DNA of 64,000 nt. It comes from Pseudomonas sp. MH9.2 (GTDB lineage Bacteria > Pseudomonadota > Gammaproteobacteria > Pseudomonadales > Pseudomonadaceae). Positions 17,525 through 29,848 of the stretch are shown here, piece by piece (the first letter of the stretch is position 1; the number at the start of each line of letters is the position of its first letter). The position numbers and the translations under genes were made by a program. The notes below the pieces were generated by a model. The model searched no databases. It was given only the letters and a program-made list of their open reading frames with translations, and was not told where the DNA came from. Location: positions 3,624,501 through 3,688,500 of the forward strand of contig NZ_CP133784.1 in NCBI RefSeq assembly GCF_034353875.1, written 5' to 3'.

Positions 17525-18304
17525 ATGCGGCGCGTGGTGTTCAATCAGAAAGGCGGAGTGGGTAAGTCCAGTATCGCCTGCAACCTGGCGGCAGTCAGCG
17601 CTCACGAAGGGTATCGGACGCTTTTGATCGATCTTGATGCCCAGGCCAACTCGACGCAGTACCTCACCGGTTTGACCGGCGACGATATTCCGATGGGCAT
17701 CGCCGATTTCTTCAAGCAAACCCTGTCGTCAGGTCCGTTTGCCAAGAAGAATAAGGTCGATATCTATGAAACGCCCTTCGACAACCTGCACGTGGTAACC
17801 GCCACGGCAGAGCTGGCCGACTTGCAGCCCAAGCTTGAGGCCAAACACAAGATCAACAAGTTGCGAAAACTTCTTGATGAACTGGACGAGGATTACGACC
17901 GGATTTATCTGGATACACCGCCTGCGCTGAATTTTTACGCGGTTTCGGCGCTGATCGCTGCCGACAGGGTATTGATCCCTTTTGACTGCGATAGTTTTTC
18001 GCGTCAGGCGCTGTATGGCCTGCTCAAGGAAATCGAAGAGCTGAAGGAAGATCATAACGAGGGCCTGGAAGTGGAAGGCATTATCGTCAACCAATTCCAG
18101 TCCCGCGCCAGTCTGCCGCAGCAAATCCTCGATGAGCTGATCGCTGAAGGTTTGCCGGTGTTGCCGGTTTACCTCAACAGTTCGGTGAAAATGCGCGAGT
18201 CGCATCAGGCCAACATTCCGTTGATCCATCTCGAGCCACGGCACAAGTTGACCCAGCAGTTCGTTGATCTGCACGACCTGCTTGAATCGGGAGCTCAGCG
18301 CTGA
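17525..18304 (+). CDS. Orphan ParA-family ATPase
   Basis: A 259-residue MinD/ParA ATPase. The deviant Walker A motif KGGVGKSS is at residues 9-16, LLIDLDAQANST supplies the second conserved Asp, and YDRIYLDTPP is Walker B-like. The ATG at 17525 has AAGGAGG seven bases upstream. No ParB or parS-like partner is adjacent, so it is not a standard partition pair; orphan ParAs can position other protein complexes. Its last 131 bases are overlapped by the antisense tail of the PAAR-like gene. Confidence 0.88.
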   Translation: MRRVVFNQKGGVGKSSIACNLAAVSAHEGYRTLLIDLDAQANSTQYLTGLTGDDIPMGIADFFKQTLSSGPFAKKNKVDIYETPFDNLHVVTATAELADLQPKLEAKHKINKLRKLLDELDEDYDRIYLDTPPALNFYAVSALIAADRVLIPFDCDSFSRQALYGLLKEIEELKEDHNEGLEVEGIIVNQFQSRASLPQQILDELIAEGLPVLPVYLNSSVKMRESHQANIPLIHLEPRHKLTQQFVDLHDLLESGAQR

Positions 18305-18719
18305 CACCTACCGCACTGGAGGGTTGTCGCAGAGGTGAAAACAACTTCTCGCGCAATGAGCCGTCGTGGATGGCGCGGGACCATTGTTCGGCGGCCATCC
18401 GCGCGGCTTCGGCGAGGTCTGCCGGGATGGGAATCGTCGCCTCCATATCGGCCTGAATGCTGTCTTGTGTCGCCAGCAATCGATGGCTGCCTAGTATGCA
18501 GCCGCACTGCACCCAATGGCCGTGGGTTGCCACCGCGACATACTCGTCAACGTAGGTTGGATTGCCTTGGGCGATGTAACCGACGCTATCGCACGCCGGG
18601 CACCACACGGGGTCGCCCATCCTCGCCAGTTTGCGCAGCAACACGATTGCCTTGGCGGAAGCCGCTATGACAAAACCGTCCGTGGTAGTGAGATCACCTT
18701 CCCTGATGACAAATGTCAT
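18174..18719 (-). CDS. PAAR-domain protein with short C-terminal tail
   Basis: A 181-residue reading frame. Residues 1 to about 90 fit the PAAR fold of T6SS spike tips: MTFVIREGDLTTTDGFV, GDPVWCPACDSVG with paired Cys, and a second cysteine pair in GHWVQCGCILGSHRLLATQ. The rest is a low-complexity-looking tail, the last ~43 residues of which are antisense to parA and unlikely to be conserved protein. No toxin domain, immunity gene or T6SS gene is nearby, so it may be an orphan or truncated effector. AAGGA lies six bases before the ATG. Confidence 0.7.
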   Translation of the reverse strand: MTFVIREGDLTTTDGFVIAASAKAIVLLRKLARMGDPVWCPACDSVGYIAQGNPTYVDEYVAVATHGHWVQCGCILGSHRLLATQDSIQADMEATIPIPADLAEAARMAAEQWSRAIHDGSLREKLFSPLRQPSSAVGVSAELPIQAGRADQRTAGSTCAVARDGSTECWPDATRAFSPNC

Positions 18720-18850
18720 AGATAGTCCTTACCCATCGCTCAAGTAGAGTAAGGAAGGCTAGTAGTAAAGCGCGGCAGCAGGTGCCGGAAAACCCTGTTT
18801 CGGAATCGGCCTACAGAAAAGTCAGCACCTGTGCCGCTGCTGAAAAACGT

Positions 18851-19285
18851 CTAAATCCCTTGGCTTTTCAACCAGGCCAGTAGCTGCGGCAAAGGGAAGG
18901 CGCCACTTTGACGCGCGACTTCCTGGCCATTCTTGAACAGGATCAAGCTGGGGATCGAACGAATGCCTAGCTGAGCCGACAGCTGTTGGTTGGCCTCACT
19001 GTCCAGCTTGGCGAGCCGGCAGCGCCCTGACAGCTGACTGGCCGCCTGTTCGAAGACGGGAGCAAAAGACTTGCACGGGCCGCACCACGCCGCCCACACG
19101 TCCACCAACAGCGGCAGATCGCCTTTGATCTGGCTGGCGTAGTCGCCCTGAGTCAGTTCGAAAGGCTTGCTCAGCACTACCTGCGCCTTGCAGCGCCCAC
19201 ATTTAGGCTGATCGCCAAGGCGGTCGGCCGGGATGCGATTGAGCCCGTTGCAGTGCGGGCAGGGGATCAGGAGTGGGTCTGGCAT
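18851..19285 (-). CDS. trxC: Thioredoxin 2
   Basis: A 144-residue zinc-binding thioredoxin. Two CxxC pairs at the N-terminus (CPHC, CGRC) form the zinc site typical of TrxC, followed by the redox-active WCGPCK and the cis-Pro loop SIPSLI. The ATG at 19285 (MPDPLLIPC) has GGAG upstream; a longer reading from 19312 is less likely. Cytoplasmic disulfide reductase, usually linked to oxidative stress. It stands alone, with a separate secreted-protein gene diverging upstream. Confidence 0.93.
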   Translation of the reverse strand: MPDPLLIPCPHCNGLNRIPADRLGDQPKCGRCKAQVVLSKPFELTQGDYASQIKGDLPLLVDVWAAWCGPCKSFAPVFEQAASQLSGRCRLAKLDSEANQQLSAQLGIRSIPSLILFKNGQEVARQSGAFPLPQLLAWLKSQGI

Positions 19286-19312
19286 GGGAGGCTCCGTTGG
19301 CAGTGTGTGCAT

Positions 19313-19703
19313 TTGAGATAAATGGTGATGCTGGCGTCGAGAATCAAGTCGGCTTTTATTAGAAAAGATCCAAGTGATTAAACTATAGGCGGTGAGTTTC
19401 CGGAAATCTGTAGGGATGACCGGGGGCGCGCAGTCTTGAGTGCGAATAAGCAGTCGATCGTAGGCAAGCCTGCTCCTACAGGCCTAGGTACTTGTCCCTG
19501 TGGGATAGTCAACTACCCGTTCAGGGAGTGGTGCTCGGCAATCGAGCTCGATAGTCTCTGGCAACAGCAATCAATCTGTTGTTTTTCTTGAATAAGCGTC
19601 TATGTATAAGTGTCGAGGTCCCGTATCGCCCCCTATTAATAAATAAGCAGTGTTCGGTTTTCAATATAAAAACAATACCCTCGACTCAAGTTGGACTATC
19701 ACA
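19313..19703. other. Intergenic region with a REP-like hairpin
   Basis: 391 bases between divergent trxC and the secreted-protein gene. A short REP-like stem lies at 19460-19479 (GTAGG and CCTAC arms with an inner AGC/GCT pair). The final ~100 bases are AT-rich and probably carry the promoter of the plus-strand gene. No reading frame with a ribosome site was seen. Confidence 0.5.
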
Positions 19704-20150
19704 ATGCACATTATCAATCCCATCGTTTTCTCGGTAATGCTGGCGGCTGTCACTGTTTCCTCGGCAGCGCAGGCCGGGCCGGCGGTCAGTGTTACTTTTA
19801 AAAATAACGGCACAGCGGCGGCGATCTACAGTGCCGTGGGCAAAAATGGGGCCGGCACCAAGGCGAATGCTTCGCCCACCCCAGGCGATAAGGTAGAGAA
19901 GGGAAGTTTCGACAGTTATAAAGTGCAAAGCAATCTTTCGCCGGATGTGAATTATGCCGTTGTGCATTACCAGATAGGCTCCAAGGCTTGTCAGTTCACA
20001 ACGACGTATCTCAAGTCGCGTGTGCGCGGCGTGGAACTGCCGAAATGGAATAAAAATGCAGTCGCCAGTGGGGGCGCTCGGTGTGACGTAAAGATCACAT
20101 CCGTTGATTTTGCTACTCACGCATGGGCTGTTGAATTTGCAATGAAATAA
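19704..20150 (+). CDS. Small secreted protein of unknown function
   Basis: A 148-residue protein with a clear signal peptide: MHIINPIVFSVMLAAVTVSS followed by AAQA at residues 21-24 as the likely cleavage site. The mature ~124 residues contain two Cys that could pair (KACQF and ARCDV) and strand-rich, Asn/Thr/Ser-rich sequence. I do not recognise a family. The ATG at 19704 is chosen for the signal peptide; the ribosome site is weak. Base composition is lower in GC than the flanking genes, hinting at recent acquisition. Confidence 0.65.
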   Translation: MHIINPIVFSVMLAAVTVSSAAQAGPAVSVTFKNNGTAAAIYSAVGKNGAGTKANASPTPGDKVEKGSFDSYKVQSNLSPDVNYAVVHYQIGSKACQFTTTYLKSRVRGVELPKWNKNAVASGGARCDVKITSVDFATHAWAVEFAMK

Positions 20151-20250
20151 CACGTCGGTTATCAGGTTTACAGGACGTGCTCTGCAGGTATATCTGCGTG
20201 CAGAGCAGAGTCTTGTAAGGCGTGTTTTTATCGATTAACAGGGGTGGTAC

Positions 20251-22519
<2,269 letters not shown>

Positions 22520-22528
22520 TTAAGCGTA

Positions 22529-25500
22529 TCAGTCGAGTCTGATGTCCGGTGGCTCGGGTGCGTCCTTGGCGGCAGGGGGCGCTGGCGGGACCGGTGCACT
22601 GGTTTTGTCTGCGGCTTCGATGGGCACCATCTTGTATTCCTGACCCTGCATGTTCTTGAGGTAGACCTCCACCTGGCGGAACGAGATGTTGATGTGGTGT
22701 GCCTTGAACTCGCGATTAATAAAGCGGTTGATCTCGTCGAGTACCGGGTTGCGGTCGCCGAGGTCACGCACGTGCATGCGCAGCTCGTGGTCGAGGGTGC
22801 TTTCGCCGAAGTTCAGGAAGTACACGATAGGCGGCGGGTCTTTGAGTACCCGCGGGTTTTCGTGGGCGGCCTTGAGCAGCAGGTTGCGCACCAACTCCAA
22901 GTCCGAGCCGTAATCGACCCCCAGTTTCAGGGTGACGCGGGTGATGGTGTCGGTCAGTGACCAGTTGATCAATTGCCCGGTGATGAAGGTCTTGTTCGGG
23001 ACAATAATGTCCTTGCGGTCGAAGTCGGTGATGGTCGTGGCGCGGATACGGATCTTGCTGACCGTGCCTGACAGGTTGCCAATGGTGATGGTGTCGCCGA
23101 TCCGCACCGGACGTTCGAACAGGATCATGATGCCGGAGATGAAGTTGGCGAAAATCTCCTGCATCCCGAAACCCAAACCTACCGACAGTGCCGCGACCAG
23201 CCATTGCAGTTTGTCCCAACTCACGCCCAGCGCCGACAGGGTGGAAACGAAACCGACCCCGGCAATCGCATACGACAGCAGGGTCGTAGTCGCGTAGGCG
23301 CTGCCCTGGGCCAGGCTCAGGCGTGACAGCACCAGCACTTCGAGCAGGCCTGGCAGGTTACCGGCCAGTACGACGGTGATGCAGATGATGATCAGTGCGC
23401 CAATCATGTCGCCGAGGCTGATTGGCACCATGCTCATGGTCGCGCCGGTGCCGCTGGTGTATTCGTAGAGGGTGATGTTGTCCAGATAGGAGAATACCGT
23501 GATCAGGTCGGACCAGACCCAATACAGCGCGCCGATAAAGCCGCCGAGCAGGGCTAGGCGAATCAAGCGCAAGGACTGTTCGTTGACCTGTTCGATATCC
23601 AGTGTCGGCTCTTCGATTACCGAGTCACCGTCACCGCTTTCCTTGGCCGCCTGACGTTTGCTCAGGGCGCGCTGGTAGGCCAGACGCCTTGCCGCTACGC
23701 CCAGGCCGCGGATGAAGGCGGCTTCGATGACCAGCCACAGCATCAGTAAGTACAGGGTGTTGATCAGTCGATCACTGAGTTTCAGCGCGGTGTAGTAGTA
23801 GCCGAAGCACACCGCGATGAACAAGGCTATTGGCAGGGCGGTGAAGATCACGCCGACCGCTTTGCGGAACAGCGACGCGCTCTCGCGAGTGGGGCTGCTG
23901 ATCAGCAAACGGCTTAGCAGCCAGGTCATCATGGCGTAGCACGTCAGAACAACGGCAATCCCCAGGACGTCGTCGGCCAGCGCGGCAGGTTGATGTTCCG
24001 CCATCGCAACGACGGCGACCAACGCCAGCACCACCAGGCCCAGGCGGCGAATCCAGCCTCTGAGGAATTCAACCTGTGGTTTTTCCCAGCGGAAATGCAG
24101 TTGTGCGACGCCTCCCGGCGCGAGAATCCGGTAAGCGGTATAGAACACCAGCCAGGCCAGGGCGATTTGTAGCAAGGCCGAGCCCAGGTTGGCGTTTTGC
24201 CCGCGTGCGTCAATTTGCAAGGCATAGCCACACAACGCCAGGCCCAGCGCCACGGGCATGGCCAGCAAGATATTGATCAGGATCGCCAGCGGTGTCTGCC
24301 ATTGGCTGTCGCGTTTGAAGTGGCCGATATCGGAGTGCAATTTGTTCAGCTTGCTGTAGAGCGCTTTGCGTTTCCATACCAGTGCGCCGATCAACAACAG
24401 CAGCGGCAGAAACAGCAGGGGTCTGCTTGTCAGCCCGTCTGCCAACTCGCTGACACTTGACGTCCATGGAAGGGTGGCGAGCTGTTTTGTCAGGCGCGGC
24501 TGGATGCCTTCTATCCATTCCAGGTCCAGCGGTTTATTGCTGGGAATCCAGAACATCTGCTCGTCGAGGGTCGAGCGCAGACTCAGCGCCGTGCTGGCCA
24601 GCTGTTTCTGACTGAGCTGCAGGGTAATGGACTCGTTGAGCAGCGCGCTCAGCTCACGGTTCAAACGTTCCAGCAGATCGCTGCGGGTGGTCGCAAGGTC
24701 AAGCAGGGTTTTGCGCAGCAGCGGCGTAACGTCTTCTGGCGGTTGGGTGGCGAGCAGCTTTTCGACATAAGCGCTTGGGCTGCTGATCAACTCCCGCTGT
24801 TGATTGACTTCGAATTGATACAGACGAATGTCAGCGATTTCGTCTGCCAAGCCGCTGTCGAGCGTCAGGTGCGGCAGTGCCTGTTTCTGTTTGTAGAGGA
24901 TTTTGGACAGCAGCAGGCTGCCCTTGAGCACGCTGATCTGTTCATCCAGCGCCTGATCGCTTTGGGTCAGGCTATCCAGCTGTTGCTTGGTCTTGAGGTT
25001 TTGCTGGGTCAAGTCGTTGAGGCGGTCAGTGCCGCGCAACAGGTAATCCGAGAGTTTGAGATTGGCCGCGCTTTCAGTGGCCAGCAGGCTGCTGCTGCCC
25101 GCTTTTTGCGCTTCGATGGACAGTTGTGTGACGGTTTGTTGTGACTGGGCACGGCGCTTGTCGTTGATCAGGGTTTGCAGGTCTTGAATATCCTGCTCTT
25201 GCCGGCTGACGCGCTCGGTCAGCAGGTCATGCTGGCTGCTGCTCAGATCTTGCAGCAGGCTGTTGCCTGCCAGTTCCTGACGGCGCAATACCGTCAGGGC
25301 GTTGAGCGAGGCCAGTTCGGCATTGAGTTGGTTACGCTGGTCGGCGCTGAGTGGTTTGCCGCTGTCCTTGCCCGTTTTAAGGAGGTTGTTGATCTGCTGA
25401 ATGCGCGTCTGATTGCTGCTGATCTCGGCCTGCGCCCGTTCCGGACGGGTCTGTGCGGTGATGGTCAGACTGTTAGCATCGTTCAGGCTTTTTTGCAGGT

Positions 25501-25891
25501 CGTTGAGCTGAGTGCTGCGCTCGGTGAGCATTTGCTCGAGTGGCGGCACGTCGAGGTTCGCGTAACGCTGGGTCGTCGGGACGGTTTTGCTGGCTTTGAG
25601 ACGAGTCAGTTCGCGCTGGTTTTCCGCCGTCTGGCGCGGAGCCAGGCTCAGTTGCTGTTTGAGTTCGGTCAGACGCTTTTCAGCGTCTTCCTTGCTGGCG
25701 ATCAGCGTCAGGGTTTGCTCAAGCACCTGTTGCAGGGCTTTTTGATCCGCATCAGCCAATTTGCGTTCGGCAATTTTATCCAGACTTTGCTGTACGGCGC
25801 TGCGGGTGGGCGGCTCGGCAGCCTGTGCCGGGATGGTAGAGAGGCAGAGCCCAAGAAGGGCGGCAACAAAAAAAGTGCGCAGGTTGAGCAT
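22529..25891 (-). CDS. mscK: Mechanosensitive channel MscK (KefA)
   Basis: A 1120-residue protein with the MscK layout: signal peptide (MLNLRTFFVAALLGLCLS, cleaved near AQA), a long periplasmic coiled-coil-rich part (about 30-480), multiple membrane helices (about 490-890), then a C-terminal MscS core with pore helix GLGFGMQEIFANFISGIMIL and the beta domain VRIGDTITIGNLSGTVSKI. It protects against osmotic downshock and is K+-regulated in E. coli. The length equals the E. coli protein. Confidence 0.92.
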   Translation of the reverse strand: MLNLRTFFVAALLGLCLSTIPAQAAEPPTRSAVQQSLDKIAERKLADADQKALQQVLEQTLTLIASKEDAEKRLTELKQQLSLAPRQTAENQRELTRLKASKTVPTTQRYANLDVPPLEQMLTERSTQLNDLQKSLNDANSLTITAQTRPERAQAEISSNQTRIQQINNLLKTGKDSGKPLSADQRNQLNAELASLNALTVLRRQELAGNSLLQDLSSSQHDLLTERVSRQEQDIQDLQTLINDKRRAQSQQTVTQLSIEAQKAGSSSLLATESAANLKLSDYLLRGTDRLNDLTQQNLKTKQQLDSLTQSDQALDEQISVLKGSLLLSKILYKQKQALPHLTLDSGLADEIADIRLYQFEVNQQRELISSPSAYVEKLLATQPPEDVTPLLRKTLLDLATTRSDLLERLNRELSALLNESITLQLSQKQLASTALSLRSTLDEQMFWIPSNKPLDLEWIEGIQPRLTKQLATLPWTSSVSELADGLTSRPLLFLPLLLLIGALVWKRKALYSKLNKLHSDIGHFKRDSQWQTPLAILINILLAMPVALGLALCGYALQIDARGQNANLGSALLQIALAWLVFYTAYRILAPGGVAQLHFRWEKPQVEFLRGWIRRLGLVVLALVAVVAMAEHQPAALADDVLGIAVVLTCYAMMTWLLSRLLISSPTRESASLFRKAVGVIFTALPIALFIAVCFGYYYTALKLSDRLINTLYLLMLWLVIEAAFIRGLGVAARRLAYQRALSKRQAAKESGDGDSVIEEPTLDIEQVNEQSLRLIRLALLGGFIGALYWVWSDLITVFSYLDNITLYEYTSGTGATMSMVPISLGDMIGALIIICITVVLAGNLPGLLEVLVLSRLSLAQGSAYATTTLLSYAIAGVGFVSTLSALGVSWDKLQWLVAALSVGLGFGMQEIFANFISGIMILFERPVRIGDTITIGNLSGTVSKIRIRATTITDFDRKDIIVPNKTFITGQLINWSLTDTITRVTLKLGVDYGSDLELVRNLLLKAAHENPRVLKDPPPIVYFLNFGESTLDHELRMHVRDLGDRNPVLDEINRFINREFKAHHINISFRQVEVYLKNMQGQEYKMVPIEAADKTSAPVPPAPPAAKDAPEPPDIRLD

Positions 25892-25926
25892 AAGTACCGG
25901 TCGAACTGATCGAAGAGAGAGGGAGT

Positions 25927-27669
25927 TTAGAGGAACAACCCAGGACCTGGGCGGCTCCCTTCGGGAAATTTGACGCCGACTTTAAGGATCTTGTTCCCGT
26001 CCATCACCGCAACGGTCCAAATGGTACCGTTCCATTCGATCTGATCGCCGACCACAGGCTCGCCGCGATTCTTCTGAATGATGAATTGGCTAAGCGGCAT
26101 CTCTGGATCCAGACCGTCGAGTTTCAAACCATACAATGCTGCGACAGGCCCGAGCTGAGCGTCTCCCTCGAGGACGAAGTCGCCGAAGAAACGCAAATCC
26201 AGACCGCGCTGCGGGGCCTGGCTGAACAGCTTGCCCAAGGCAGACAGGTCATGTTCATGGCCGATCACGCAAAGCAGATCACCGACTTCAAGGGTGGTAC
26301 TACCCGACGGATGGAGCAGTTGCTGACCTCGAAACAGGGCCGCGATACGGGTGCCCTCGGGCATTTTCAGTTCACGCAGGGCGGCGCCGATGCACCATTT
26401 TTCAGCACCCAGGCGGTAAACGAACAGTTCCCACTCACTGGTGGCATGCACCTCCAGCGCGGCGCGTGAAATCGGTGCCGGTTCTGGCGGTACGGTGACT
26501 TTCAGCAGCTTGGCGACCCACGGCAGGCTGGTTCCCTGGACCAACAACGAGACAAGTACGATAAAAAACGCGAGGTTGAAATACAGCTGGGCGTGGGGCA
26601 GCCCGGCCATAAGCGGGAACACCGCGAGAATGATCGGCACCGCGCCGCGCAGACCGACCCAGGCGATAAATGCTTTTTCCCGGTCATGGAACGCCTTGAA
26701 TGGCAGCAGGCCGACCAGCACCGACAGCGGCCGGGCAAACAGAATCATCCACAGTGCCAGACCCAGCGCGGGCAGGGCGATAGGCAGTAAATCATGCGGT
26801 GTGACCAGCAGGCCCAGCACCAGGAACATGCCGATCTGCGCCAGCCAGGCCATGCCGTCGAGCATGTGCAGAATGCCGTGGCGACTGCGGATCGGACGGT
26901 TGCCAAGCACCAGGCCACACAGGTACACCGCTAAAAAGCCGCTGCCGTGGATGGCGTTGGTCAGGGCAAACACCGCCAGCCCGCCGCTGATCACCAGAAT
27001 GGGGTACAGGCCGTTTGCCAGATTGATCCGGTTGACCAGTTGCAGCATCAGCCAGCCGCCGCCCAGACCGATAATCCCGCCGATACCAAACTCACGAATC
27101 AGTTGCCCCAGCAGGCCCCAGTGCAGGCCGGTTTCGCCGCTGGCGAGCATGTCGATCAGGGTCACGGTCAGGAAAACCGCCATCGGGTCGTTACTGCCGG
27201 ATTCGATTTCCAGGCTGGCGGTGACCCGTTCGTTCAGGCCTTTGCCGCCCAGCAGCGAGAAGACCGCCGCAGCATCGGTGGAGCCAACAATGGCGCCGAT
27301 CAACAGGCCCTGAATCAAATTCAGATTAAACAACCATGCAGCCGCTACCCCGGTCAGCCCGGTGGTGATCAGTACACCGACCGTTGCCAATGACAGGGCC
27401 GGCCACAGCGCAACCCGGAAGCTGGCGACGCGTGTGCGCAAGCCGCCATCGAGCAAAATCACCGCCAGGGCGAGGTTGCCGACCAGATACGCCGTTGGGT
27501 AGTTGTCGAAAATGATCCCGCCGCCATCGACGCCCGCGGCCATGCCCACCGCGAGGATGATGACCAGAATCGGGATGCCCAGACGTGAAGAGAGGGAGCT
27601 GACCAGGATACTTGCACCCACCAGCAACGCGCCGATCAAGAACAGGCTGTTGATGGTTGTTGCATCCAA
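25927..27669 (-). CDS. K+/H+ antiporter of the CvrA/NhaP2 type
   Basis: A 580-residue CPA1 antiporter. About 12 membrane helices are followed by a cytosolic RCK-type/TrkA-C domain (about 400-490) and a CorC/HlyC-like transporter-associated domain (about 500-580). The antiport core shows [12 protein letters not shown] and [13 protein letters not shown] (ND motif). The start is TTG at 27669 ([13 protein letters not shown]) with GGAG eight bases upstream, rather than the longer frame from 27735. Likely exports K+ under alkaline or osmotic stress. Confidence 0.88.
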   Translation of the reverse strand: MDATTINSLFLIGALLVGASILVSSLSSRLGIPILVIILAVGMAAGVDGGGIIFDNYPTAYLVGNLALAVILLDGGLRTRVASFRVALWPALSLATVGVLITTGLTGVAAAWLFNLNLIQGLLIGAIVGSTDAAAVFSLLGGKGLNERVTASLEIESGSNDPMAVFLTVTLIDMLASGETGLHWGLLGQLIREFGIGGIIGLGGGWLMLQLVNRINLANGLYPILVISGGLAVFALTNAIHGSGFLAVYLCGLVLGNRPIRSRHGILHMLDGMAWLAQIGMFLVLGLLVTPHDLLPIALPALGLALWMILFARPLSVLVGLLPFKAFHDREKAFIAWVGLRGAVPIILAVFPLMAGLPHAQLYFNLAFFIVLVSLLVQGTSLPWVAKLLKVTVPPEPAPISRAALEVHATSEWELFVYRLGAEKWCIGAALRELKMPEGTRIAALFRGQQLLHPSGSTTLEVGDLLCVIGHEHDLSALGKLFSQAPQRGLDLRFFGDFVLEGDAQLGPVAALYGLKLDGLDPEMPLSQFIIQKNRGEPVVGDQIEWNGTIWTVAVMDGNKILKVGVKFPEGSRPGPGLFL

Positions 27670-27846
27670 GGGCGGTACTCCAGAAAGCAAATTCAAAAGG
27701 CTGGGCGCGAACTGCCTATGCAGTCCGCGTGCCAAGCGATTCTAACCTGTTGAATTGGCTGGCTGTCAAAGCTTTGTCTGTTTGGGGCTTGGATCAGTCG
27801 GGATGATTTGCCTTATGACGTGCGCGACAGCGAGTCTGCCAGCCCG

Positions 27847-29649
27847 TTAAAACCAGGCGTCCTGCATTGACAGGCAGGTGTCATCCCTCGCTTCGAGAAT
27901 CGCCAGCTCGTGATGGCAGCCCGGTATTTCCCACGTCAGGAAGTACCGGGCAGCTTGAAGCTTGCCTTTATAGAAGCTGACGTCGGCTTCGTTGCCTTTT
28001 GCCAGGCCTTCTTCTGCGCGGATCGCCTGTTCCAGCCAGCGCCAGCCGATCACGGTATGACCGAACGCCTTCAGGTACAGCGCCGAATTGGCCAGGCTGC
28101 TATTGACCTTGCCCTGCGCCAGGTCGGTCAACAGGCCGATGGTCACGGTTTGCAGGCGTGCCACCAATTGCTCCAGTGGTTGGCGCAGCGGGGTTAAACC
28201 TTCATGAGCCTGCGCACGTGCTGCGGTGTCGGCGATCAGGCGGATCAGTTGCTTGAGTCCGGCACCGCCGTTTTGCCCCAGTTTTCGCCCGAGCAGGTCC
28301 AGCGACTGAATGCCGTGAGTACCCTCATGAATCGGGTTCAAGCGGTTATCGCGGTAGTACTGTTCCACCGGGTATTCGCGGGTGTAGCCATGGCCGCCGA
28401 GAATCTGGATCGCCAGTTCGTTGGCCTTGAGGCAGAACTCGGAGGGCCAGGATTTGACGATAGGCGTCAGTAAGTCGAGTAACTCGTGGGCCTGCTTGCG
28501 GACCTCTTCGGTTTCCCCGGTGGTGGTGTCGTCAAATAGCCGCGCCGCATACAGACCGAGGTCGAAGGCGCCTTCGACGTAGGCTTTCTGCGTCAGCAAC
28601 ATGCGTTTGACGTCGGCATGCTGGATGATCGCAACCGGCGCGGTTTCCGGGTTTTTGCTGTCCGGCAGACGACCTTGCGGGCGTTCGCGGGCGTACTCCA
28701 GTGAGTACAGATACCCGGCGTAACCCAGCATCACGGCGCCCATGCCGACGCCGATCCGTGCTTCGTTCATCATCTGGAACATATAGCTCAAGCCTTGATG
28801 CGGCTTGCCCACCAGATAGCCGACACACTCGCCGTTATCACCAAAGTTCAGCGCCGTGGACGTGGTGCCGCGCCAGCCCATCTTGTGGAACAAACCGGCC
28901 AGCAGCACGTCGTTGCGTTTGCCCAGACTGCCATCATCGTTGACCAGGAACTTGGGCACGATAAACAGCGAGATGCCTTTTACCCCGGCTGGGGCGTCAG
29001 GCAGCTTGGCCAGGACCATGTGCACGATGTTTTCCGACAACGGATGATCGCCGCCAGAGATGAAAATCTTATTGCCGCGCAGGCGATAGCTGCCGTCCGC
29101 CGCAGGTTCGGCGCGGGTGCGAATATCCGACAGCGAGGAGCCGGCATGCGGTTCAGTCAGGGCCATGGTGCCGAAAAAGCGTCCGTCGATCATCGGCTGC
29201 AAAAAGCGCTGTTTCTGTTCTTCGCTGCCAAAGCTTTCGATCAGGTTGGCCGCACCCATGGTCAGGAACGGGTACGACGTCGACGCGGCATTGGCCGATT
29301 GAAAATGCGCAAAACAGGCTTGCGACAGCAGCGTAGGCAACTGCATACCGCCCGCCTCGAAGCTACGTGCGGCATTAAGAAAGCCCGCTGCAAGGAATGC
29401 ATCCACCGCAGGCTTGACCTCCGGGATCAGGATCGCCTCGCCGTTTTCATAGCGCGGCTCGTTCTCGTCACCCTTGCGGTTGTGCGGGGCGAAATACTTT
29501 TCCGCAATGGTCCGCGCCGTACTAATCGCCGCATCGAAGGTCTCGCGATTGTGCTCGACGAAACGCTCGCGCTGGGTCAGGGCTTCGGCATCGAGCACTT
29601 CATACAGCTCGAAAGCCAGATTGCGGGAACTGAGCAGCGTCTCGGACAT
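27847..29649 (-). CDS. Acyl-CoA dehydrogenase, long form
   Basis: A 600-residue FAD-dependent acyl-CoA dehydrogenase with the extra C-terminal domain typical of the DmdC/PA2815-like group. Visible are the FAD/substrate segment ALTEPHAGSSLSDIRT, IFISGGDHPLSENI, and EYPVEQYYRDNRLNPIHEGTHGIQ, where the Glu near EGTHGI is in the catalytic position. It oxidises an acyl-CoA to enoyl-CoA in beta-oxidation; chain-length preference cannot be read. It stands alone, so pathway context does not help. Confidence 0.9.
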   Translation of the reverse strand: MSETLLSSRNLAFELYEVLDAEALTQRERFVEHNRETFDAAISTARTIAEKYFAPHNRKGDENEPRYENGEAILIPEVKPAVDAFLAAGFLNAARSFEAGGMQLPTLLSQACFAHFQSANAASTSYPFLTMGAANLIESFGSEEQKQRFLQPMIDGRFFGTMALTEPHAGSSLSDIRTRAEPAADGSYRLRGNKIFISGGDHPLSENIVHMVLAKLPDAPAGVKGISLFIVPKFLVNDDGSLGKRNDVLLAGLFHKMGWRGTTSTALNFGDNGECVGYLVGKPHQGLSYMFQMMNEARIGVGMGAVMLGYAGYLYSLEYARERPQGRLPDSKNPETAPVAIIQHADVKRMLLTQKAYVEGAFDLGLYAARLFDDTTTGETEEVRKQAHELLDLLTPIVKSWPSEFCLKANELAIQILGGHGYTREYPVEQYYRDNRLNPIHEGTHGIQSLDLLGRKLGQNGGAGLKQLIRLIADTAARAQAHEGLTPLRQPLEQLVARLQTVTIGLLTDLAQGKVNSSLANSALYLKAFGHTVIGWRWLEQAIRAEEGLAKGNEADVSFYKGKLQAARYFLTWEIPGCHHELAILEARDDTCLSMQDAWF

Positions 29650-29800
29650 GGCGGCCTACCTTTTTTTGGAGTGCTCGGAGTCTAGGCGTTGGAGCAGGCT
29701 GCTGAATAGCAAGATTGATGCGGGTGATGGAGGGGTAAAACGTGGGGTAAGTCGAGTTAGATGACGTGCTGTTTCAAATTTGCCGGACGATTTTTTTGTG

Positions 29801-29830
29801 AAAAAAAGGGGAGCCTGAGCTCCCCTTTTG
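29801..29830 (-). terminator. Rho-independent terminator after putA
   Basis: Arms AAAAGGGGAGC (29804-29814) and GCTCCCCTTTT (29819-29829) form an 11-base stem with a CTGA loop. On the minus strand the stem is followed by a U run (29801-29807). It lies 20 bases after the putA stop. Confidence 0.85.
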
Positions 29831-29848
29831 TACCCGCTGCGCTAACGA

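Noticed and set aside
18174..18719. Type VI secretion cluster
   Set aside because: Only a PAAR-like gene is present; no VgrG, Hcp, chaperone or effector in the window.
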